Source: Prevotellaceae bacterium UBA4359
GTDB lineage: Bacteria > Bacteroidota > Bacteroidia > Bacteroidales > Bacteroidaceae
NCBI GenBank assembly: GCA_002393555.1
Contig: DGSP01000039.1
Location: 38,745-46,815 of the forward strand
Direction: 5' to 3'
Length of the DNA stretch: 8,071 bases
A program made the translations under genes and the position numbers. This document shows, piece by piece, positions 1 to 5,482 of the stretch. The notes under the pieces were generated by a model. That model saw only the letters and a list, made by a program, of their open reading frames with translations, had not been told where the DNA came from and did not search any database. Within the stretch, counting starts at the first letter, position 1; the number at the start of each line of letters is the position of its first letter.

Positions 1-2
1 GC

Positions 3-42
3 CGTAGCCGAGGGGTACGCTGTTTCGTAGCCGAGGGGTACG
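3..42. repeat. Two copies of a 17-nt direct repeat, period 23
   Basis: The string CGTAGCCGAGGGGTACG occurs at 3-19 and again, identical, at 26-42, separated by 6 nt. Each unit is an imperfect palindrome: CGTA pairs with TACG and CC with GG, with one G/G mismatch and a GAG loop. The pair lies just downstream of the HEPN gene's stop codon and runs up to the window edge, so more units may lie outside. No T-run follows on either strand, so I do not call it a terminator. The function is unknown. Confidence 0.7.
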
Positions 43-61
43 ATTATTTCAGATAAAGTAT

Positions 62-457
62 TTATTGCACTATCAGCGATTCAAGTCGTTTAAGCAATTG
101 TTCCACTTGCCCGAAATAGGGCATGATTTCCTCTTCTGTAGCATCGAACTTGTCATCATAGTCACCCGATTGGCGCAATTCATACAAGCGAGATATCAGA
201 CTACCATATTTTCTGTCAAGTTTACCAGCCAATATGAAGTCTTGCCCAATCTTGTGAATCATCCCTGCATGGCGTCTGGTGATTTCTCCATGACTAAGAA
301 GGAGGGCTTGACACATGTGGAAAACCGAATAGTACAAACGGTTGCCTGTCAAGTTCCAATGCCCCAATTTTGCATTGTCCCGCGCTTCTCCTAATACTCT
401 ATAGGACTTTTCTATACGATAGCGCACCAATTCATTTCGGTCTTCCTCGTTTAGCAT
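62..457 (-). CDS. HEPN-domain protein, probable toxin partner of an MNT-HEPN pair
   Basis: This 131-residue, all-helical, soluble protein has the look of the HEPN family (higher eukaryotes and prokaryotes nucleotide-binding, PF05168 type). It shows the helix-2 pattern NRLYYSVFHMCQALLLSHG (39-57), the following RRHAGMIHKIGQDF (61-74), and the C-terminal LYELRQSGDYDD (91-102). HEPN proteins next to a minimal nucleotidyltransferase are usually the toxin, often RNases, and the nucleotidyltransferase restrains them by AMPylation. The classical RX4-6H catalytic motif is not obvious in the last helix. There the sequence is R95-QSGD-Y100, and RX4-6H-like strings at 26-33 and 62-68 are not where the motif normally lies. 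Nuclease activity is therefore uncertain. The ATG lies inside the end of the upstream nucleotidyltransferase gene (7-nt overlap), so translation is probably coupled. Assignment to the family is firm; the toxin role is inferred. Confidence 0.85.
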   Translation of the reverse strand: MLNEEDRNELVRYRIEKSYRVLGEARDNAKLGHWNLTGNRLYYSVFHMCQALLLSHGEITRRHAGMIHKIGQDFILAGKLDRKYGSLISRLYELRQSGDYDDKFDATEEEIMPYFGQVEQLLKRLESLIVQ

Positions 458-768
458 AGCAAGATTCCTTCCCTTTCCACGTTTTTACGAAAGATGGGAT
501 TCACCTTTTGGCTCCAATCTTTCTGGGTATATACAGCAGGATGAATCATTGCATCGATTTTCCATCCCAGTTCCCAGAAGGGATAGGAATAGAGGTCGTG
601 GTCTTCTTTTCCCAAATGCTCCTTGTCGAGCAGCACGAGTACATCCCAATCGGAATCTTCGTGTGCATCGCCGCGAGCACGAGACCCAAACAATATCACT
701 CGCGCTCCCTTGGGAATGCCTGTGGCTGCCACATTTCTGATGGCCGATACAATATTGTCTTTGCTCAT
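451..768 (-). CDS. MNT-type minimal nucleotidyltransferase, probable antitoxin
   Basis: This is a 105-residue protein of the DNA polymerase beta-like nucleotidyltransferase superfamily. The hallmark GS-x10-DxD motif is visible as G28-S29 followed by D40-W41-D42, and a third metal-binding aspartate candidate is D72 in KIDAMIHP. The catalytic triad therefore looks intact. Proteins this small paired with HEPN genes act as antitoxins in type VII systems, where the Shewanella MntA relative transfers AMP to the HEPN partner; that role is transferred here by analogy. It is the first gene of the pair, with a leader of about 100 nt from the predicted promoter at 872-904 and an A-rich sequence just before the ATG. 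Base composition is lower in G+C than in the rnf genes, which fits lateral acquisition. The family call is firm and the function inferred. Confidence 0.88.
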   Translation of the reverse strand: MSKDNIVSAIRNVAATGIPKGARVILFGSRARGDAHEDSDWDVLVLLDKEHLGKEDHDLYSYPFWELGWKIDAMIHPAVYTQKDWSQKVNPIFRKNVEREGILLC

Positions 769-871
769 TCTTTATTTTCTTTTTAGAAGTGCCTGTAACG
801 CCTTTTTATTGCATGTAGTGTTCCACCTTCTGCACCGTTCTGTTGTGCTACTTACGAGGATGAAGACGTTG

Positions 872-904
872 CAAAGATACACACTTTTTCTGTAAACCAC
901 CAAA
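872..904 (-). promoter_or_regulatory. Bacteroidetes-type promoter for the MNT-HEPN genes
   Basis: On the minus strand TTTG (904-901), a 21-nt spacer and TATCTTTG (879-872) match the Bacteroidetes primary sigma factor consensus TTTG-N19-21-TAnnTTTG exactly. The predicted transcription start is around 865-868, giving a leader of about 100 nt before the ATG at 768. The -33 box lies within the T-tract of the rnf terminator. Confidence 0.65.
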
Positions 905-934
905 AAAGGCAAGGATTTTTTGTCCTTGCCTTTT
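902..934 (-). terminator. Intrinsic terminator of the rnf operon
   Basis: A 12-bp perfect stem (904-915 with 923-934, core GGCAAGGA/TCCTTGCC) closes a 7-nt loop. Read on the minus strand it is followed by a run of six T (907-902). It lies 26 nt beyond the rnfA stop codon and is the only terminator-like structure in the operon. Because it is nearly symmetrical, weak termination on the plus strand is possible too. Confidence 0.85.
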
Positions 935-960
935 GGGTGCGTATCAAGAGATGTGTGGGT

Positions 961-1575
961 TTATTGCAAGCCGAAGAGAATCTTCAGGCCACCGTCAACA
1001 CCACTGAAGCCCATGAAGGCCATGGCGAGGAGAGAGGCGGTGACGAGGGCGATGGGTACACCACGGAAGGGCTTGGGTACATCGACGAGGTCGAGTTGCT
1101 CACGAAGTCCTGCAAAGAGCACCATGGCGAGCAGGAAGCCGATGCCTGTGGAGAGGGCATAGATGATGCCTTCGAGCAGGTCGTAGTCCTTCTGAATGAC
1201 GAGGATGGCCACACCGAGGATGCAGCAGTTGGTGGTGATGAGGGGAAGGAACACGCCGAGTGCCTGATAGAGGGCGGGCATGGTCTTCTTGAGAATCATC
1301 TCAATCATCTGCACCAGGGCTGCAATGACAAGGATGAATGCTATTGTCTGAAGATATTCGAGTCCAAAAGTGTTGAGCACATAGACCTGAATGAGGTAGG
1401 TCACGATGGTGGCAACGACCAAGACGGCGGTCACTGCCATGCCCATGCCCGAAGCGGTATCCACTTTCTTCGACACTCCAAGGAAAGGACAGATGCCGAG
1501 GAACTGTGCCAAAACGACGTTGTTGACGAAGATGGCAACAATGATGATAAGAATGAGATTCAATACATAATCCAT
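961..1575 (-). CDS. rnfA: Ion-translocating Rnf complex subunit RnfA
   Basis: This integral membrane subunit of the Rnf ferredoxin:NAD+ oxidoreductase (RsxA/NqrE family) has about six hydrophobic helices. The family signatures are clear: N19-N-V-V-LAQFLGICPFLGVSKK near the N-terminus, with C29, and FLPLITTNCCILG with C117/C118 in the middle. In known structures one cysteine from each half of RnfA, together with two from RnfE, holds an iron-sulfur centre inside the membrane that passes electrons across it. At 204 residues it is slightly longer than the usual 190-195. It is the last gene of the operon, 100 nt after rnfE, a gap filled by a long inverted repeat. The ATG follows the leader AGAATT, which also precedes rnfE and rnfD. 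The identification is secure. Confidence 0.96.
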   Translation of the reverse strand: MDYVLNLILIIIVAIFVNNVVLAQFLGICPFLGVSKKVDTASGMGMAVTAVLVVATIVTYLIQVYVLNTFGLEYLQTIAFILVIAALVQMIEMILKKTMPALYQALGVFLPLITTNCCILGVAILVIQKDYDLLEGIIYALSTGIGFLLAMVLFAGLREQLDLVDVPKPFRGVPIALVTASLLAMAFMGFSGVDGGLKILFGLQ

Positions 1576-1587
1576 AATTCTTAGTAT

Positions 1588-1678
1588 TAATGAGGAATTG
1601 GGAATTAGGAATTAGGAATGGAATGTTTGCGATTGAGCAGGTTTCAATTCCTCATTCCTAATTCCTCATTCCTAATTA
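1588..1678 (-). repeat. Long inverted repeat filling the rnfE-rnfA gap
   Basis: Arms of 36 nt (1588-1623 and 1643-1678) are complementary with about five mismatches and enclose a 19-nt loop. Each arm is itself built of tandem AGGAAT(T/G) units. In the mRNA the 5' arm begins with the rnfE stop codon, and the 3' arm ends 12 nt before the rnfA ATG. No T-tract follows, so it is more likely an mRNA processing, stability or translation element than a terminator. It may also be a copy of a dispersed intergenic repeat. Confidence 0.75.
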
Positions 1679-2260
1679 TTTGCTGGTTATTTTGTTGAAC
1701 AATACGATGAGGTAGCCCAGCACGAGGAAGGCACCGGGCGCAAGAACGAACATGAGCATGCCGTAGGTTTCGCCCCACAGGGTGACACCGAAGATGGAGC
1801 CTGTGCCGAGGAGTTCACGCACAGCACCGAGGCTGGTGAGTCCGAGGGTGAAACCGAGACCAATGCCAATGCCGTCGAAGATGGAGGCGATGGGACCGTT
1901 CTTGGCTGCAAAGGACTCGGCACGGCCGAGGATGATGCAGTTCACCACGATGAGGGGGATGAAGAGTCCGAGGCTCTTGTCGATGTCGGGAGCGTATGCC
2001 TTAATGACCATCTGGAGCACCGTCACGAGACTGGCGATGACCACAATGTAGGAAGGGATGCGCACGGCATCGGGGATGAGGTTCTTGATGAGTGCAATGA
2101 TGAAGTTGCTGAGGATGAGCACGCACATGGTGGCGAGGCCCATCGACATGCCGTTGATGGCGGATGAGGTGGTACCGAGGGTTGGACACATACCCAAAAG
2201 AAGGACGAAGGTCGGATTCTCCTTGATGATACCATTCACCAATACTTTGAGGTTATTCAT
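1676..2260 (-). CDS. rnfE: Ion-translocating Rnf complex subunit RnfE
   Basis: This 194-residue membrane subunit is of the RsxE/NqrD family, homologous to RnfA but with opposite membrane orientation. It has about six hydrophobic segments. The diagnostic stretches are NGIIKENPTFVLLLGMCPTLG (9-29), with C25, and FIPLIVVNCIILGRAESFA (100-118), with C108; these two cysteines are the counterparts of those in RnfA that coordinate the intramembrane iron-sulfur centre. Near the C-terminus it has the conserved GAVRELLGTGSIFG. It lies 104 nt downstream of rnfG, and the gap is occupied by a repeat element nearly matching the one between rnfC and rnfD. The length is normal for the family and no defect is seen. 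Confidence 0.96.
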   Translation of the reverse strand: MNNLKVLVNGIIKENPTFVLLLGMCPTLGTTSSAINGMSMGLATMCVLILSNFIIALIKNLIPDAVRIPSYIVVIASLVTVLQMVIKAYAPDIDKSLGLFIPLIVVNCIILGRAESFAAKNGPIASIFDGIGIGLGFTLGLTSLGAVRELLGTGSIFGVTLWGETYGMLMFVLAPGAFLVLGYLIVLFNKITSK

Positions 2261-2364
2261 AATTCTATTTACAATTTAGCAATTTACAATTTACTATTTT
2301 TCAGCCAACATGGACGCGCCGCATGGCAAATGGCACATTGTAACATTGCAAATGGTACATAAGG
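2261..2364 (-). repeat. Intergenic repeat element, copy A (rnfG-rnfE gap)
   Basis: This gap closely resembles the rnfC-rnfD gap at 3989-4111. Both begin (plus strand) with AATTCTATTTACAATTT, continue with a TTTACAATTTACAATTT-type stretch, contain GCCGCATGG and end with CAAATGGTACAT. The two ends of the element are partly complementary (2279-2293 against about 2338-2356), predicting a hairpin in the mRNA. The element runs from the rnfG stop codon to the rnfE start codon with nothing to spare. Confidence 0.75.
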
Positions 2365-2979
2365 TTATTCAATCACTTCGGGGGTTCCCATGTCGGAGGC
2401 CGATGCTTGCTGGGTGGCACCAGAGGTGGCATCCTGTCCGGCAATTACCTTGTCATAGGCATTCTGGATGGCACGGAGGAAGGCGCGACTGGTGATGGTG
2501 GAGGCGGTGATAGCATCCACTTCGCCGCCGTCTTTGCTCACGGTGAAGTTGTTCTTGCCGGGGTTCATGCCCTTGATTTTATCCTGGAACCACTCTCCTG
2601 CTTTGGCACCGAGACCAGGTGTCTCTGCGTGTTCAAGCACGGTGTAGCCAAGGATGTCGCCTTCGGTGCTGAAACCGACGAGGACTTTGAGGGGACCGCC
2701 AAAACCATTCTCGGTAGTGACAACTGCCTTGCCCAGCGCATTGCCCTGTGCATCCTTCACATCGTAAGCAGTAAAAGCATCGACTTCCCAAGGTTCTGAC
2801 ACCTGAATGTCGTTGCTGCCCATCACGGCCTTGATGCCTGCAGCGAGGTTTTCCGCATTGATTTTCTCTATCTGAGGAGCGGTGACCGCATTGACCGATG
2901 CCAGCACTCCTGCAGCCACGATGGCGATGATGGTGAGCACCGCCAGCATGTTGGTTAATGAAGACTTTAACTTTTTCAT
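2365..2979 (-). CDS. rnfG: Rnf complex flavoprotein subunit RnfG
   Basis: RnfG is anchored in the inner membrane by one N-terminal helix (about residues 8-32) and exposes an FMN-binding domain at the outer face. It has the family marks HAETPGLGAKAGEWF (117-131) and the flavinylation site D155-AITAS-T161, where FMN would be joined to T161 by ApbE. I chose the ATG at 2979, giving 204 residues, over a TTG two codons earlier: an AGGAGG at 2987-2992 sits 7 nt from the ATG but would leave one base before the TTG. This strong Shine-Dalgarno is unusual for the window. The gap from rnfD is only 13 nt, so the two flavin subunits are probably translated together. The last 25 residues form a low-complexity tail containing D183-ATSGA-T189, which also resembles the flavinylation motif. 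Confidence 0.95.
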   Translation of the reverse strand: MKKLKSSLTNMLAVLTIIAIVAAGVLASVNAVTAPQIEKINAENLAAGIKAVMGSNDIQVSEPWEVDAFTAYDVKDAQGNALGKAVVTTENGFGGPLKVLVGFSTEGDILGYTVLEHAETPGLGAKAGEWFQDKIKGMNPGKNNFTVSKDGGEVDAITASTITSRAFLRAIQNAYDKVIAGQDATSGATQQASASDMGTPEVIE

Positions 2980-2986
2980 ACACAAT

Positions 2987-2992
2987 CCTCCT
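2987..2992 (-). promoter_or_regulatory. Strong Shine-Dalgarno that fixes the rnfG start
   Basis: AGGAGG on the minus strand lies 7 nt before the rnfG ATG and immediately after the rnfD stop codon. Other starts in this window rely on A-rich leaders, so this site stands out. It decides between the ATG and the upstream in-frame TTG. Confidence 0.7.
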
Positions 2993-3988
2993 TTACTTCT
3001 TTGCAGGCACTTCGCCGAAGCGCTTGGGTTTGAACTTGTTGTTGATAAGCGGTACGAAGGCGTTCATGATGAGGATGGCGAACGACATACCTTCAGGATA
3101 GGCACCGTAGGCACGGATGATGACAGTGAGAGCACCGATGGCCACACCATAGACGAGTTGTCCGTTCTTGCTCATGGGCGAGGTGACATAGTCGGTGGCC
3201 ATGAAGATGGCACCGAGCAGCAGACCGCCGCTCATCAGTTCTGCCAAGGGATTGGCATAGACAGGGTTGGCAAGATTGAGAAGACCTGAGAACACCACGA
3301 CTGTCAGAAGGATGCTGACGGGGATGTGCCATGTGATGACCTTCTTCACCAAGAGGATGATGAAACCAAGGATGAGTGCGGCGGCACACACCTCACCAAG
3401 ACAGCCACCTGTGTTGCCGAGAAGCATGTCCTGGAAGGAAGGAAGGTCTTTCAGCATGTCGGGGTTGCCACTCTTGAAGGCTGCCTTCATGATGGAGAGC
3501 GGAGTTGCGCCTGTCTCTGCATCCAGATAAGTGCCGAAGCCCTGACCCGGCGTGGGCCATGTGGTCATATCGACAGGGAAGGAGATGAGCAGGAAAGCAC
3601 GACCTGCCAAGGCTGGATTGAAGAGGTTGCAGCCCAAACCGCCGAAGGTCATCTTGACGATGCCGATGGCGAAGAGCGCACCCACCACGATAATCCACGG
3701 CTGGATGTTGCTGGGCATGTTGAATGCCAGAAGGATGCCCGTGAGGATGGCAGAGCCGTCGGTCACGGTCGTCTTGGGGTTCTTCAGCATGAACTTGTTG
3801 ATAGCCCACTCGAAGAACACACACGAAGCCACCGAGATGGCTGTGGTTATGATTGCACCCACGCCGAAACTGATGAACGAACACAGAAGGGCTGGCACCA
3901 GAGCGATGCAGACCCAGTACATGTTCTTCTGCACGGAGTCACCACTATGCACGTGGGGCGAAAGTGATACTACTAATTTATTTGCCAT
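2993..3988 (-). CDS. rnfD: Ion-translocating Rnf complex subunit RnfD
   Basis: This 331-residue polytopic membrane protein of the RnfD/NqrB family is thought to lie on the ion path. It starts with the typical LVVSLSPHVHSGDSVQKNMYWV segment. It has TDGSAILTGILLAFNMP (76-92) and GGLGCNLFNPALAGRAFL (116-133), both strongly conserved in the family. The covalent FMN site is E158-TGA-T162-PLS, equivalent to the SGAT motif in which the threonine carries phosphodiester-linked FMN. The C-terminal half has GLLLGAIFMATDYVTSP and RAYGAYPEGMSFAILIMNA, also typical. It follows rnfC after a 123-nt gap holding a repeat element, and is followed 13 nt later by rnfG. No truncation is seen. Confidence 0.97.
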   Translation of the reverse strand: MANKLVVSLSPHVHSGDSVQKNMYWVCIALVPALLCSFISFGVGAIITTAISVASCVFFEWAINKFMLKNPKTTVTDGSAILTGILLAFNMPSNIQPWIIVVGALFAIGIVKMTFGGLGCNLFNPALAGRAFLLISFPVDMTTWPTPGQGFGTYLDAETGATPLSIMKAAFKSGNPDMLKDLPSFQDMLLGNTGGCLGEVCAAALILGFIILLVKKVITWHIPVSILLTVVVFSGLLNLANPVYANPLAELMSGGLLLGAIFMATDYVTSPMSKNGQLVYGVAIGALTVIIRAYGAYPEGMSFAILIMNAFVPLINNKFKPKRFGEVPAKK

Positions 3989-4111
3989 AATTCTATTTAC
4001 AATTTTGCCATTTACAATTTACAATTTATTCTTTTCATTTACAATTCTTTATCAAGCCTGCACGCCGCATGGGAAAATTGTACATTGTAAATTGTCAAAT
4101 GGTACATGAGA
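3989..4111 (-). repeat. Intergenic repeat element, copy B (rnfC-rnfD gap)
   Basis: This is a second copy of the element in the rnfG-rnfE gap, about 20 nt longer through an internal TTTACAATT-rich expansion. Its ends form a hairpin: 4008-4025 (CCATTTACAATTTACAAT) pairs with 4084-4102 apart from a one-base bulge. As with copy A, it starts next to the preceding stop codon and ends directly at the next ATG, giving rnfD the leader AGAATT. A T-tract and promoter match are both lacking. Confidence 0.75.
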
Positions 4112-5470
4112 TTATTTTTTAGCCGCCATCTGACGAGCACGGATATTGGTCATTACTGTTGTTTTGCCCACACGGATGAGGTCGAGCAACGGGCGGTTGG
4201 ACGGACAGGTGAACTGACACGAGCCGCACTCGATGCAACTGGTGATGTCTTCTGCCTCCACCTTGTCCCACATCTTCTTGCCAGAGCAAGTGGCGAGGAG
4301 ATAAGGTTCGAGTCCCATCGGACAGGCACTCACACACTTGGCGCATCGGATGCAGGGCTGAGCCTCGCCACGACGCGCTTCCTTGCCGCTCATGATGAGC
4401 ACACCCGAAGAGCCTTTGCAGATAGGCACATCGGTGTTCACAAGTGCCTTACCCATCATCGGGCCACCGCCAATCACCTTTGCCTCGCCATCGGGCAGAC
4501 CGCCACAAGCCTCGATGAGTTGGCTCATGGGTGTACCCATACGGGTGAGGAAGTTGCTGGGCTGCTTGAGTTGCTTGCCCGTCACTGTGACGATGCGCTC
4601 GAAGAGTGGCTTGTTCTTCATCACAGCCTCATAGACAGCGAATGCCGTACCCACGTTCTGGATGATGGCACCCACCGACACGGGCAATGCTGGAGGTGCA
4701 GGAACCTGACGACGCACCACGGCATCGATGAGTTGCTTCTCACCACCCTGCGGGTATTTGGTCTTGAGCGGAACCACCTCGATGTTGGGGTGTCCGGCTG
4801 CACATTTCTCCGTGAGGAGTTTGATGGCATCGGGCTTGTTCTCCTCGATGCCGATGAAGCCTTTGGTCACCTTGGCTGCCTTCATGAGCAGTTCCACACC
4901 CACCAGCACTTCGTCAGCCTTTTCGAGCATCAGACGATGGTCGGCAGTAAGGTATGGTTCGCACTCCACAGCGTTGATGATGACCCACTGGGGCTTGAAC
5001 TGGGGAGGGGGCATCAACTTCACATGAGTGGGGAAACAAGCACCACCCATGCCGACGACGCCAGCATTCTTCACTTTTTCAATAATCTCTTCGGGAGTGA
5101 GTTCGGGCTTATCCTTCAGCGTAACGAGTTTGTCGCTGCGGTCAATGCTCTCTTCCCACTCATCACCTTCGACTGTGATATAGACAGCGGGCTTCTTGTA
5201 GCCACTGGCATCTACCACCGTATCGACTTTCAGCACGGTGCCACTGACCGAGGAGAAGATGGATGTGGAGAGTGCCTTTTCCATGGGCTTGCCAATCTGT
5301 GTGCCCACTTTCACCTTGTCGCCCTTCTGCACACAAGGCACTGCGGGAGCACCAATGTGCTGTCCCATGGGGAAGACCGCCACTTTGGGCAACTCTGCCA
5401 CCTTGATTGGTTCAGCAGCCGAGAGTTTGTTCTCTGCCGGATGAACACCACCTATTCTAAATGTTTTCAT
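4112..5470 (-). CDS. rnfC: Rnf complex subunit RnfC, NADH/FMN and 4Fe-4S protein
   Basis: RnfC is the peripheral cytoplasmic subunit that reacts with NAD(H). Domains in order: an RnfC N-terminal barrel-like region (about 1-110, including GGVHPAENK and a lipoyl-like KVGTQIGKPM...SGTV fold); a flavin/NADH-binding Complex I 51-kDa-like region (about 130-275) with GVVGMGGACFPTHVKL, NAVECEPYLTADHRLM and YPQGGEKQLIDAV; an SLBB-like region; and two ferredoxin-type cluster motifs, C373-x2-C376-x2-C379-x3-C383 and C412-x2-C415-x2-C418-x3-C422. All eight cysteines are present. The 452-residue length is normal for the short RnfC type that lacks the long repeat-rich C-terminal tail of enterobacterial RsxC. 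It follows rnfB by 12 nt, with AAGGA upstream of the ATG, so the two are likely coupled. Confidence 0.97.
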   Translation of the reverse strand: MKTFRIGGVHPAENKLSAAEPIKVAELPKVAVFPMGQHIGAPAVPCVQKGDKVKVGTQIGKPMEKALSTSIFSSVSGTVLKVDTVVDASGYKKPAVYITVEGDEWEESIDRSDKLVTLKDKPELTPEEIIEKVKNAGVVGMGGACFPTHVKLMPPPQFKPQWVIINAVECEPYLTADHRLMLEKADEVLVGVELLMKAAKVTKGFIGIEENKPDAIKLLTEKCAAGHPNIEVVPLKTKYPQGGEKQLIDAVVRRQVPAPPALPVSVGAIIQNVGTAFAVYEAVMKNKPLFERIVTVTGKQLKQPSNFLTRMGTPMSQLIEACGGLPDGEAKVIGGGPMMGKALVNTDVPICKGSSGVLIMSGKEARRGEAQPCIRCAKCVSACPMGLEPYLLATCSGKKMWDKVEAEDITSCIECGSCQFTCPSNRPLLDLIRVGKTTVMTNIRARQMAAKK

Positions 5471-5482
5471 TGCGTTTTCCTT

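Noticed and set aside
3..42. CRISPR array
   Set aside because: Only two 17-nt units separated by 6 nt; repeats and spacers are too short and no cas genes are present.
937..1584. A 215-codon open frame on the plus strand opposite rnfA
   Set aside because: It covers the rnfA gene and the rnf terminator, has no family resemblance, and no promoter or ribosome-binding site; rnfA is unambiguous.
2980..2985. TTG start for rnfG two codons before the ATG
   Set aside because: The AGGAGG would be only one base away from the TTG but is 7 nt from the ATG, so the ATG is the start.
3326..3967. A 213-codon open frame on the plus strand opposite rnfD
   Set aside because: It is an antisense shadow of rnfD with low-complexity acidic/His composition and no domain.
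4039..4107. Short open frame MYHLTIYNVQFSH... (22 codons, minus strand) in the rnfC-rnfD gap, with a similar 19-codon frame in the rnfG-rnfE gap starting at 2360
   Set aside because: Only the first few codons are shared and these follow from the repeat element itself; the frames then diverge and have no ribosome-binding site. Not enough to call leader peptides.
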